A DNA stretch of 64,000 bases from Planoprotostelium fungivorum. Lineage: Eukaryota > Evosea > Variosea > Cavosteliida > Cavosteliaceae. The notes beneath the pieces were generated by a model, which was not told the origin of the DNA, searched no databases, and saw only the letters and a list, made by a program, of their open reading frames with translations. Below are positions 12,514 through 23,782 of this stretch, piece by piece. Each line of letters begins with the position of its first letter. The stretch's first letter is position 1. The translations under genes were made by a program, and so were the position numbers. The DNA is taken from contig MDYQ01000251.1 in the NCBI GenBank assembly GCA_003024175.1, positions 1-64,000 of the forward strand, written 5' to 3'.

Positions 12514-12535
12514 CTCGTCTGATGGATCTTATCGA

Positions 12536-13762
12536 TTAATGCCTGAGATTTATCCACCTATAGAATCTCATCAACATCATGTGAGAAGACATCAAGTGAG
12601 ATGACATCATGTACGATGGATTAGATGATGATGAGTCGGTGGATGTCCTCACCTCTCCAGATAGAGATTTCAATAATATTGACCTCTTAGAATCTCGAAG
12701 GGCACTTGACTTTCTAGACGGACTGCTCTGCACCGTGTGACCTGGTATACGTTCTAGATATTTGAGGAATTTGATTTCTTCTCTCTTAACATGCTTTTCG
12801 TTCGGTTTGACCTGGGGATCATCATCACCTCTTTGTCTTCATCGGTCTTCTTCGATCATCGACACATCATCGGGATGAGATGAAGTACCTGTGCTTGCAA
12901 TATCCTCAGTGCAGTTGCCACGGATTCTGGATTCAGTGTGTCTCTCATCTCTTGATTCAACTTGCCGCTCCATTTGTCATACAGCTGCGACACTTGCTGG
13001 CTTCTCTTCCTCTTCTTCTGTGCACACATGTCTTCCAACACACCGGCACAATCCTTCATGATGATCGTGGCTTCCTCTTCGATGGTGACATCACTGATGT
13101 CGGCGCCATTCGGATCTTTCATCAGAGGCACAGTGATGTTCAAGATGATGCGTATGAGAGGGTCGTCCAGCACGTCATCTACAGGTTGTACTACAAAGTT
13201 TGGGTGAGAAGCGATCTGCCTGAGAGAGCTGTGTGGATCAGCGTCACCCTCGGATCATCAGACTCACACTGGGCAATAATCGATGTTCTCGACAAAATCA
13301 GAGAGGAACTGATCCATGATGGAGCACACGATCTGCTCTCGGTGGGTTGAGTCGGCTGCCTGCATGTGTGAGAAAGAAACAAGAGAGCGTGTATATCCCA
13401 CCGAATAGAGTTCCAAAGAGGACGTAGTTCTGGCGTAAAATGGATCCATGAATCTCCTGTGGAAGCAGATAACTCGGTCTCCAAACTTCAGACGCTTGAT
13501 AATGTGCTCTGCAAAGACTCTCTCTCCAATGATGGTCCGATTACTAGCCCAAGATAACAAAGCAGAGGGATCCACCTCATCACAATAATTGAAGAGGTGG
13601 TCTGCCAGCATGGGCCATAGACGAGTGTCCAATTCTTCCAGGAGCACTTCGATCTCGGTGAAATCACCTCGGTTAATGTCCTGAAGACATGTGAGGAATC
13701 CGACCCTCAGAATTCCTCACTTGTATCAGGTCGCACCACCGTGACTGCCCCATGAGAGCCAT
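12536..13762 (-). CDS. Hypothetical alpha-helical protein
   Basis: The start ATG at 13762 gives MALMGQSRWCDLIQ, spliced to DINRGDFTEIEVLLEELDTRLWP. Further exons read LADHLFNYCDEVDPSALLSW, IIGERVFAEHIIKRLKFGDR, IVCSIMDQFLSDFVENI, DDPLIRIILNITVPLMKDPN and EEATIIMKDCAGVLEDMC, with a basic Ser-rich tail. The protein looks like repeated helices, perhaps an armadillo/HEAT-like scaffold, but I cannot name a family. Its end is uncertain: read through, it stops at 12536. If a GTGAGG...CTATAG intron (about 12559-12654) is removed, the frame runs on toward the next gene's start. The neighbouring genes do not indicate a function. Confidence 0.55.
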
Positions 13763-14145
13763 CCCTGTGTTGAATAGATATTTTCACCTGGGTCCCCTGA
13801 CGTCTCGTCAGAATACAAACGGGAACACGAAGGGAGGAGATATCCGATAGCTATCAAGAGATAAACTGAGAGAGATAGATCACCACCAGCGTCGGATGAT
13901 GGTGGTGATCAGTCAAACTTACACCTGGCAATCTATCGGGTGCGCAAATGACTGACGTTGCAATACATTAAAATTGAATCACAAACGAATACCACGTGAG
14001 GAGATCATCTGCAACACTACATTGAATAGGAATATCTGTGTACATCAACGACCACACCAGAGCGATGGCCTCTGTTCATTCCAACAAAAAGAAGATACAA
14101 AGTGAAACTGAATCTATATTCTATGATCTACAACACGTAGAGAGA
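13763..14145. other. Intergenic, no gene seen
   Basis: About 380 bp separate the start of the helical-protein gene from the 3' end of the myosin gene. The interval contains stop codons in all frames and no RNA-gene signature that I can see. It should hold the promoter of the minus-strand gene starting at 13762. Confidence 0.5.
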
Positions 14146-17100
14146 TCACTCCTGCAAGTAGTTGGCAGGAACCCATCCTCTCTTGTTGCCGAGCTGTCCC
14201 TCCCACCAACCTCCTGGGTCCTTCTGAACGATGATGATCTGATCTCCCTCCGAGAAACTGAGCTCGTCCTCTGTATCGTGTCATCTACAACCAGCCATCG
14301 ATGACTCACCCGTCTGGGCCGTGTAATCGTACAGGGCCTTCGCCGTGGGTTGAGCGGGCTTGGGTGGTGGAGCTGCGGCTCCACCTCGGGCGGGGCCAGG
14401 TCCACCGCGACCTGCGGGTCCTCCCCTTCCAGCTCCAACGGCTCCTCCGGGTCCTATTCAACGTCAACTCATTCTCCACGATGTGATGGAGCTTCACCTC
14501 CGGGTCCGCCTCTGGCGGGTCCACCGGCACCGACTGGGCCACCTCTGCCTGGACCACCGGCACCCGGTCCTCCGGGTCCACCTCTACCAGGTCCACCGGC
14601 ACCCGGTCCTGCTTACGATGAGATGTTGTGTGCCACGTCATCACTCACCTCCGGGTCCTCCTCTGGCAGGTCCACCTGCACCGACTGGGCCACCTCTGGC
14701 GGGACCGCCGGCACCCGGTCCTCCGGGTCCTCCTCTGGCGGGGCCACCGGCACCCGGTCCTGGTACAAAGGTGAGCGTGACGTCATGACACGTCTTCACT
14801 CACCACCGGGTCCTCCTCTGGCGGGTCCACCGGCACCGACCGGACCACCCCTGGCGGGACCCCCTCTGGCAGGTCCGGCACCTCCACCGTCTCCCATTGG
14901 AGCTGTCTCTGTCACCCACTACAACGAGCCACGCCGACTCACCGCCACCCCTGGCGGGTCCAGCTCCTCCTCTGGCGGGACCACCCCTGGCACCACCTCT
15001 GGGAGCACCACCACCCCTTCCACCACTGAATCCACCAGAACTCGGAGGTGGAGCGGCGGGGGTGACATCGGTGTTCTTGTCTAAACCTCCTGCAATCTCC
15101 ACCTTCAGCGTGGGTCCAGCCTTCTTCAAGATGGGTCCGTTCTGTGCACCTGCACGGATGAGATGACGTCACGTGACGTCACTCACTCTCGTTGCGCAGA
15201 AATTGGAGTCCACGGTTGTCACCCGATTTGATCTTGTAGGAGATGTTGTCACTAAAGTTGATGGGGAGCTGTCTGCCCGTTAGAGCCTGGATGGCCTCCA
15301 AGAGGACGGCGGCAATCTCAGTCTTCTTGTCGTTCTCGATCATGTTGTCGTACTCTCTGGGTACGTGCATGACAAGGTAGTTGTCCTGCATGGTGGACAG
15401 AGACAAGGACTGGACGTCGGCTAGGGCAGTACGGCGTGTCAGCTTGTAGACGACCTGGGGGGGTGAGGGGTGAGGGGTGCGTACGTACGTACCTGGTTGT
15501 TGAGGGTGGCACGGGCGATGACGTAGAAGGCCTGATCGGTGATGATGAAATCTCTCCTTTCGGGTTTGTTTCTGCGGTTCAACTTGGACACTTGATCGGC
15601 AAAGAGGACCACCTCCTGCTCTGTAATACATCCGTTACGATTTGAATTTCGAATCTCCCGCCTCACTTCCTGCTCTCTGTACGATGTCCTGCAGGGGGAA
15701 GTTGTAGTCGTAGTTGACGTAATCTCCCGCGTAGGCGCGTTGTACACTGAGTCTCTGTCTCTCCTTCTTTCCTCTGAACAGACTGTAGATCAACATCTTC
15801 TGCTCCAGGGCTTTCTTGGCCATCTTCCATCTACAACGAGTCAGTTTCATTCCAATGAAACTCCACTCACTTCTTCCACGCCTTCTGAATCTTGCAGGCG
15901 CATTCAAAATCTCTCCTCTCGATCTGCTCCTCCAAGAAGAACAACTGAAAAGGTCACCCCGCTGACGTCACGTGACGTCATCACCGTCTCGGGTCTTCGG
16001 ATGAACATCTTTGTCTTTCCGACCTTCCACTCCTCCGAGTCGAGTTGTAGATCCTTGCAGATGGTCACTGCACCGTCCACGGCTGAGCCAGTCCACTCTC
16101 CCCACATTCCCCAGGTGCTCTTACTCAGTTTCTTGTAACGATGTAAAAATCTCTCAAAGGGTGCACGATAGGCAAAACCGGCACGACGGACTCTGACGTT
16201 CTCGAGGAGACCCAGGTATTTGACCTGGAGGGGTGAGAAAGGGCGGGAAGAAAGGGCGGGAACGCACCTGATGGTGGACTCGGGCGGCGTCCCAATCTTG
16301 GTACTTCTTGTTGTCGTTGGGCTTGATGCAGCGAATGTAGTGAGGCTGACATTGAGAGAGGGCCTGCATGAGAGCGATGGCTGATGTCTTGATCTTGAAT
16401 CCAGCCGTGGTGGGTCTCTTCTTCTGTGCGGAAGCTGCGATATTCTCCGGGAAGAGTTGCACCAAGAAGGGGTTACCACTGCACTGCACCGTCTCGATGA
16501 GGTCGCTGAACAGCGTGTCCTTGTTCTTATCGCTGAAACCTTCTGGCGTCAGTCTACAACCCGCCACGGCGTCTCACCTTCGACTTCGTAGGTGACGTCA
16601 CCGGCGTAATGTTTGACTTGGAATGCTCCGTTGAAATTTCTAAAGTGCTGGTGGGAGGAGTAGGCACCCGTCAACTTTTCCAGGAATTTTAGATCAGTAG
16701 AGGAACCGGTCGAGGCGTGGATAGTGAAGCAGATGTCGTCCAAGAGAGAAAACATTCCCACTTTTCCTTCGATGAGTTCGACCACAACTTGATTGTTGAA
16801 ATATTTGATTTCAGTCCATTTGATTCCCTCCCTGACGTATTCCTCTTGTTCGGCCTTGAGCGTCAGCTCGATGAAGTACTGCTGCAACTTTTCCTGGAAG
16901 GTTCTCAATATCTTCCGAGAACATTCTCCCCCTCACGTTGACGTAGTTGATGCAGAACTGCTCGAAACCGTTTCGACCGAAGATTTCGAAACCGTAGATA
17001 TCCAAGATGCCGATGACAGACCGGAACGGTGCCTGATATCTACCGAGGGAAGTGTTGATCTTTGCCACGATCCAATCGAACAGTCGACTGTAAATCTCGC

Positions 17101-18359
17101 GGGAAAGTGCGTCCTTCGCTCCCAGGGCCTGAGATGGGTTCTGCGGAACGTTGTACGTCGATCCACCGCGGGCGCCGGAACCTGCTTCACGTGAGAAGAG
17201 ACATTGTACCGTGACGCACCTCCGGTTTGGATGACACGGAAGAGGAGGGCGTTGGTCAGAGTGTAAGCGTCCACGCTGAGCATGGCGGCGGCAAAGTTCA
17301 AGACGTTCGCATCACCGACGGCGGCGTTACCCTTGCCATCTTGACCGAAGGCGACGTTACCCAGGTGGAGGATACCTGCGATGAGCTGCACGATGTTCTC
17401 CTGATCGGCGGGGGGGATGCCAACGACCGTCATGGAGTTTCGGACGTCGCGATAGTCGGCAGAGTCATCCATGCCGTCTACGGTGTAAGACTGTCCTTGG
17501 TTCGTGTAGAAAAAGTTGTCGGAGGTGTAGAGGGAGAGGCGTTGGACTGTGCCATCATCGGCTCCAGAGAGGAGGTTGTAGAAGAAGTGGAAGTTTCTCT
17601 CGTTCTCTTGTTGGTAGACGACGCGAGACTGATCGACGTGAGATGGTGTGCGATGGAAGATGCATGATACGGAGGGGACGATATGGAACGTCCATCACCT
17701 TTTCGAGGAGGTAGTTGGTGATCTTACCGCCCGATGGGTCTCCATAGGCATCGAATTGGATCTCAAAGTATTTTCCAAAACGAGAAGAGTTGTTGTTACG
17801 GATGGTCTTTGCATTACCGAACGCCTCCAGGAGGGGATTACTCTCTAAGACGACGCTCTTGACGTACTCGACTCTCTCTGACTTTCCCGTGACAAAAGAA
17901 ATGTAAGACATGATGATCTTGGCGGCCTCCGTCTTTCCAGCTCCGGACTCTCCAGAGATGAGGATACATTGACTCATGGCTGGATACGTGAGAAGGATGT
18001 TATGGAGGATGAAGATCTCGACTGCCTCACCTTCTCCCTTCATGGTACGATAAGCCTCTTCGGCCAGAGCGTACGCGTGTGGGGGATTCTCGTGAGGGAA
18101 ACGGCCTCTGTAGGCGGGCACAATGTGTTCTCCGCAGTTCTTCAGATCCTTGTAAGGATTCATAGAAATCAACACGGGCCCGATGTAGGTGTAGATGAGA
18201 TCGTTCTCGTATCTCTTTCGGATGTTCTCCACAATAGCCTCCTCAGATACCTTGGGCAGCATGACAAGGTCATCGACTCCCTGCTTGGCGACTGTCTTGT
18301 TACTCTGCAACATCCTTCAGCCCTCTCCATTCGACATTATCCATTCTGCCTCTCACCAT
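14146..18359 (-). CDS. Class I unconventional myosin, long-tailed
   Basis: This is an actin-based motor linking membrane to the cortex. The first exon appears to be just the ATG (18357-18359); splicing to 18304 gives [18 protein letters not shown], as in amoeboid myosin I. The motor has the P-loop [12 protein letters not shown], switch-1 [10 protein letters not shown], relay [20 protein letters not shown] and the converter KVGKTKMF. The TEDS site is Ser (GGSTYNVPQ), so activation by a PAK-type heavy-chain kinase is plausible. One IQ motif ([10 protein letters not shown]) follows, then a basic TH1 lipid-binding domain ([30 protein letters not shown]). Next is a Gly/Pro/Ala/Arg-rich TH2 (about 14350-15080) and a C-terminal SH3 ([23 protein letters not shown], stop at 14146). 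Many short introns interrupt it. The order matches Dictyostelium MyoB/C/D and Acanthamoeba myosin I. Confidence 0.93.
14350..15080 (-). repeat. Gly/Pro/Ala/Arg-rich TH2 coding repeats in the myosin tail
   Basis: Within the myosin tail the minus strand encodes many near-copies of GGPARGGPG and related 6-9 residue units. At DNA level these are tandem copies of a GC-rich unit interrupted by short introns. Such GPA/GPP regions bind a second actin site in amoeboid class I myosins. Unit number is likely to vary between strains because the DNA is repetitive. Confidence 0.8.
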
Positions 18360-19149
18360 CGCGTCTGTTTAGAAGGAACCGAACAATGATACGTGCTGAT
18401 CTGATTGTCGATCACTTTAGACAGTCGTGGTCGAGTGAATTGAAGACGCAAGAGAGATGTTTGTGGTTTCCGATGCAACAACCGTTCCTGCTGTCGACGT
18501 TTCTGCGGACATTTTTCACCGCTCTACAAATCAACAAATATCTCACGATATCCCCTCTTAAGAAGACTTTCTCTTATTCAACAGTGAATCGCTCTTATTC
18601 ATTCGATGGTGGAGACTCTTTGTGATCTACTTGCTATGGATGACGCAGCTAATTAGACGCTGAAATTGGTCCGGCACGTCATCTTGCAGGTGATGTGATA
18701 CATGGATGTGTTGGACAATTATGAGAGTGAGACGAACGGTTGTTCAATGAGAGGGGAAACACGATCGGAAGCTTGTTGGTGTTCGCTGGAGCGATGCAAA
18801 TGAATATCGGATCACACGCTTCGATGCAATCAAGCAGCGTCGTGTCGAAGTGAACGATCGTTCATACACGATAAATGAGGGATTGAAATCTTTTCTCCAC
18901 TTTGTCGATTAGAAATGGCATCGCCTACAACGTTGTATGAGCTCACGATCTCAATTACAACGAGAATGCTCATGCCTTGCCTGTCACTCTCTCCCTCTCC
19001 AAAGAATCTATCCTCTATTTCAATATCCCTCGGCTCCCTGCAAGATGATGCGTCACCTCCGGCGGTTAGAAATAAAATACAGCGAAGAATAAAAAAAGAA
19101 CCAACCGCCACCATTTTTTCGGCCACCAGCAACAGTAAACAACGTTGTA
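18360..19149. promoter_or_regulatory. Divergent intergenic region between myosin and Myb genes
   Basis: About 790 bp lie between the myosin start (minus strand) and the Myb gene start (plus strand), so both promoters should lie here. I see no coding frame that I trust and no clear motif. The frame on the minus strand at 18830-19192 is antisense to the Myb leader and is rejected. Confidence 0.4.
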
Positions 19150-21385
19150 ATGACTGAAGAAGCAACCACAACGAGCCTGGCCGTTGAGACACCTTCGGCC
19201 GATGGTTCTACAGCTACCACAACTCTTCCACCCTCTCCAATCCGTCCAGAGGTAGAAGATGACTCTCAGAGAGCATCCAACATGGACACCCAAGAATCGC
19301 AAGAGACTCAGGAGTCCCACGATACACAGGCCTCTCAGATGTCTTCGCAAGCACCCATACTGAACAAGCAACCTGCACCTGGTTCATTACCGGTCCTCTA
19401 TAAGAAGCGAAAGTTTGAGGAGGAGAAGATCAATGTTGGACAATCACTGCGAGTCATCCCCAAAGCGAGAGGCAAACTGCTTGTAAGTTTCAACTCATTT
19501 CCCAGAGTGTTTCTGTTGAGCGATATGGAAAATCATTCTTTCGCAGGCAAGAATCCCTCACGGTGGAGTGCAAAGAATCAGAAGGCACGACTCAGAGAAC
19601 TCTGAATTTTTCAGAGAAGAAGATGACCAAGAGGGTGATCGTCGAATCACTTCTTCACCACCTCTAAACGTTCAAAAGGAGAATACGACGAGCACGACGA
19701 CCCCGATGGCGAAGGCGCCTTCAAGACGTTGCCCCTGTCATATCAAGATGGACACTCTGTCGAAGCATTTGCAGGTCCAGACGCCTCCACAGCAGTTGTC
19801 ATGAACCCCGATGGTACGATGCAGCAGTTACCGAAGCCCAAGAGACCCAGAAAGAAGAAGGATCTGATCATGGGACAAGATCCATCCCTCTCTGGACACG
19901 TAGACCCCGAGACGGGCCACATTGTCGAGGTAATCATCTTCATGTCAATCTCACATCCATGTCTAAACATGTCCAGGCCCCCGTCGTCACCGAATTACAG
20001 AACCCCAAGCGAAAGGGAACGCGTGCCAAGTTACAGAGATGGACGATGGTGAACATCCCTCATCGTCCGATCTCCACTGACATGGAGTGCAGGAGGAAGA
20101 TGAGATGCTGATGAAGTTGGTGCCCAACACGAAGATCACACAAGAACAGCCTTACTTCTGGAGGAACATTGCTAAAGAGATTCCAGGCAAGACCATCAAC
20201 CAGTGCTGTGAGTTTTATTTTCTTTTATTCTCTCCTCACTCTGTACAGTCCAACACTGGCACAGAGTGCTCAACCCCGAGATCAAGAAGGGTCCATGGAC
20301 TCCCGGTCAGTTCTTCATCACATGATGCACCATCATCACATGATGCACCATCATCACCTCTCACATGACATCGACTGACGATCTCTATAGAGGATGAAGA
20401 GGAGCTGGTGAACATCGTCAACCAACTCAAATCAGAGCCCAGACATTTGTGGTCCAGAGTGGCCGCCCAGACTCGAGGCCGAATCGACACGCAGTGCAGA
20501 TATCAGATGAAACTCATCGAAAACTCGGCCTCAGTAGAATGGGAGGCCGTGGAAGATGATGCCATCGTGGCTGCGGTCAAGAAGGACAACGAGAAGAATG
20601 GAAACAACACAAACTGGGTGGACATTGCCCACACGTTCAACACCAGGATGTGCAGGATCAACGCCAGAAACACACCCATCCGTGCGGCCATGCACATCAA
20701 GCAGAGATACAACGTGAGGAGTGTGGGGGAGAGGGGAGAGTGACTCGTTGTAGATGCTGCTGGAGCAGAGACCCACGTACGGGGGACACCACCACAGCTA
20801 CCACTCTCAGGTCATTCCTCTTCCTCAGGATGGTCAGGCTCAGGCCAGAGCTTACGCTACCACTCACTCTCATCCCGCTCAGAGGTCAGTGCTACTCTCT
20901 TCCATTTTAATCGATTTTAATTCATTTTGATCTATTTTAATCTATATTCATCACGATCTTTAACATTGAATGTGAACTGAGAGGAGACAGACAACAAGGT
21001 GGAGCTCAAGGACGCAACATGCAAGCCTTTGAGACCTTGGGAATGGACGAGTACGTATCCTACGCACAAGAAGTCCCGGCCGACGGTGGAGAAGTACAAG
21101 AAGAAGAGCTGGCCGCCGGTCTCCTCGTGGGCCAACTGGAAGAATCACACGACCACCACACGAACAACGAAGCATCCGAAGTGAGTCCACAGAGAGGATC
21201 GTGGAGAATCCCTGGGAACTGATGGAGAATCTCAGGGAAATGGACACGGGCAGGCTCCACAGGGAGAATCGGGACAGTACCCCTCCGACTCGAAGCCCGG
21301 GGTGAGCTACCACAACTCTGAAGAGGCGGAGAACCTCCTGTCCCTGCAAGAGAGAGAGAACTACGAGGGAAGCTATGACTCTTAA
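19150..21385 (+). CDS. Myb-repeat DNA-binding protein
   Basis: The start ATG at 19150 opens an acidic, Ser/Thr-rich N-terminus (MTEEATTTSLAVETP). After a basic stretch (KRPRKKKDLIMG), a run of Myb/SANT repeats follows: DEMLMKLVPN...YFWRNIAKEIPGKTINQC; a second unit HWHRVLNPEIKKGPWTPEDE, HLWSRVAAQTRGRIDTQCR; and a third with VEWEAVEDDAIVAAVKKD, NNTNWVDIAHTFNTR. The spaced aromatic residues and the GPWTPEDEEEL helix start are diagnostic of Myb repeats. The C-terminus is Gln/Glu-rich (GEVQEEELAAGLL) and ends SLQERENYEGSYDS with TAA at 21383. Introns include one of 40 bp ending CTCGTTGTAG (about 20714-20753). Likely a nuclear transcription or chromatin factor, or an SNAPc4-like protein; not resolved. 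Confidence 0.85.
20314..20358. repeat. Short tandem repeat inside a Myb-gene intron
   Basis: A unit close to CATCATCACATGATGCAC is repeated about twice with a third partial copy. It lies in the intron between the GPWTP exon half and the DEEELVNIV exon. It is a local expansion of ATG/CAT triplets like several others in the window's introns. Confidence 0.6.
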
Positions 21386-21479
21386 CTATACTTTTATTCA
21401 TAAATCGTATGCCACTGTGTGACGTTCTTCTCGTGTGATGATGAGGGGAAACACTTTCGGTCCTCTGTCTTTACGTCCT

Positions 21480-22111
21480 CTACGTGTGGATGATGAAACT
21501 CAATCTCATCTTGTCCTTGTGGATGTCATTCTCATCCGTCTCTTCCTCGTTGGTCTCGTCCTCGTTTGCCTCCTCCTCGGCGGAAGCATCATCGAGGGTC
21601 GACGTCGTCTCTGCATCCGTTGACGATGAAACTTCTTCCTTGTCTCCACGTTTCCATACCACCGTCTTATCTGTCTTTCGAGCTCTCTCTTTCCTCTCCT
21701 GTGATGCGATCAGTATCCATCTTCTTTTTCATCGTTGAGCGAAAATGCCCGGCTTACTTTGGCTCGTCTATTCTGGAACCATGTCTATCTCACATCAGCT
21801 CACATGTATAAGATAAAAGAGCTCACCTTCAGTCTTTCCTTGGGCATAGAAGTCTTCTTTGCCAACATCGTATAGTCGGCGGCGTTTGGCTTTTGTTTCG
21901 TCTGGAAGGTTGCCTCTAAAAGTTGATACTGCTCTGGAGTCGTTAAATTTCCCTTCCTCCTTCCATCTTGTTTCGTGCCTCTCTTTCTGAGAGCGAATGC
22001 TATCTGCTGGTGGATGTATATGGATTCATCTTGCGGCATAGACAATAGAGTCTGAGTTCTGATGGCGCTTCTCACGATTTGTTCTTGTTCGAGAGGAAAG
22101 CAGGCCATCAT
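21480..22111 (-). CDS. Homeodomain protein
   Basis: The first ATG of the frame is at 22111 (MMACFPLEQEQIVRSAIR). A homeodomain follows: RRKGNLTTPEQYQLLEATF (helix 1), KPNAADYTMLAKKTSM (helix 2) and, across an intron, KERLKVWFQNRRAK (recognition helix with the invariant WFQNRR). The second intron after RRAK leads to an acidic C-terminus (EEEANEDETNEEETDEND) that could be a transactivation region, with stop at 21480. The domain has the usual helix 1-2 loop length, so it is not an obvious TALE type. Function is nuclear sequence-specific DNA binding. It lies tail to tail with the Myb gene at 94 bp. Confidence 0.88.
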
Positions 22112-22435
22112 GTTGCTCGTGTGGGGTCGCTGTTTGTTTGTTCGGCAGGCCCTTACTAACTTCGCTGTATTGACATATTTGACATATGTTTCAGATCTGT
22201 CCAGTGAATTAAATGTGGGCAATCCAGCCAGCCACGCTGAGTCAGAAGCCCTGTGAGAAACTCCTCGTCTTATGAACACATAGAGGATAGAGAGAGCCTT
22301 CTTTTCGCACAAAATATCTATCGCAGGAGGAGCTTATCGGTAATTATCTCCCATTACTTTACGATCGGAATGAAATGGAAAAACACAGAGATGAGAAACA
22401 CAGGCTATTTCCGCGCAATCTATTAATGCACTGGC

Positions 22436-23728
22436 TTACAGGTTGTGATAGGCTACGCACGAAGGTGAATCGCGCGGTACTTCCTGAGACGGTGTCGATG
22501 GCATGTCTTTATCTTCTTTCCGCTGCCTTGCAATCCTGACCTGCCTGCGAGGAGTTAATGAGGTGTCCGACCGGCCGTTCTCACCAGACCTAGCTGGAAC
22601 GTCCCTCACAATCGGAGGGGGAGGCACCTCCACGGGAGTCCTCAGCTTCTTCTCCTGACGTGGACCTTCGGCTGGAACCTTCCTCTTCTTTTCATTCAAA
22701 GGTGAGTGGATCTGGTCTGTCTCCACGTCAGCAACATGTTTCGCTAAACGGTCTCACCGTGTGGACGTGCACAGTGGGGACATGTAAGTGTACCTCTCTC
22801 GTCGATCGAGTACATCACGGCTCCAGATTCACCGTGATTGAGGAAGAACTTGACCGGTTTGGACCGAACGTGGACATCTTGTGTTGGTGTGGTGTCTGTG
22901 GGCGGATTTTCTACTGGGGCCGATGATTTGCGCTGGATGCGGGTGGACTGAGCATGAAGAGGCCTGAGGCTATGGGCTCTTCTTCTGAACTCGGTGTATC
23001 GGTCGAACTCTTCTGTAGCTTCACGGAGAGCCGCCTGATACTGCCCATCGATCAGATCGAGAACATTTAATCATGGAAGATGGATGGATCACCTCTTGAA
23101 AACGTTCTACGATGGGTTCGTAGTCGGTAAATGTGGGCCGTTCTTTCATCTTGACTTGAGAGTGTGTGGTCCGGTAGCGGATATAACTTTAGATCACGTC
23201 AGACCAGAGCGAGATGAAGTCACTCACCTCTCAGTGAGTTGATCAGACTCTCCAATCAGCATGCGATTGAAGGATGCCGTGATCACACCAAGATCCGTTG
23301 CTTCCTTCTTTAGGAATGTGTAGAAGCTAAACGCTTCTTCGTTAACGTCTTGTAGAGTGAGCATATTATCAGAAGAGGCGTGAATCGAGTTGAAGCCTGC
23401 TTCTGGTGAAGCTCTGGCGAGAATGATTCCGTCCCAACCGAAATTTTGCGCCAGAAAGAAATACAGAAATTTCACGAACGTTTCTGTTTGTTTTTATTTC
23501 ATCGAGATGATCCCATCTCCTCTCTGCTCATTCATCTGCCCATATACTCAGTTTGATCCATTGAGTAAGTAAGGTGCAGAAGATCTGATGTTGGAATGCT
23601 ACATCAGCCACTGAACGTTCGCACAACGAATTTGTCGATTTGAATACTTCATCACTCACTCCAAGCGGTCTGCTGATCTGATGATTTGCATGAAATTCGG
23701 TGATGTTCTCAATGTGTCGTTGATCCAT
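22436..23728 (-). CDS. Hypothetical protein with CxxC motif and basic tail
   Basis: The ATG at 23728 begins MDQRHIENITEFHANHQIS. Four or five exons keep one frame: WIKLKTFVKFLYFFLAQNFG, then a globular-looking segment (EEAFSFYTFLKKEATDLGV), SYIRYRTTHSQVKMKERPTF, EATEEFDRYTEFRRRAHSL, a segment KFFLNHGESGAVMYSIDERG ending in TCPHCARPH, and a Lys/Arg/Pro-rich C-terminus with stop at 22436. The CPHC-x-x-x-H end of that segment could bind one zinc ion with other ligands. I cannot name a family. A joint exon from 23149 could be mistaken for a separate start, but the reading frame continues across the splice. Confidence 0.55.
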
Positions 23729-23782
23729 GATCTAATCGTTTGTCAACCCAGATCAAAAGTTCTCAATTCTTCTAAAATATAT

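Noticed and set aside
14350-15166. Pro/Gly/Thr-rich collagen-like frames on the plus strand
   Set aside because: They are antisense to the TH2 region of the myosin tail and have no independent support.
18830-19192. A 120-codon minus-strand frame with a hydrophobic stretch
   Set aside because: It overlaps the Myb gene leader in antisense, lacks splice context and has no recognisable domain.
23149-23149. A separate gene starting at this ATG
   Set aside because: The preceding exon splices in frame through this point, so it is an internal Met of the 22436-23728 gene.
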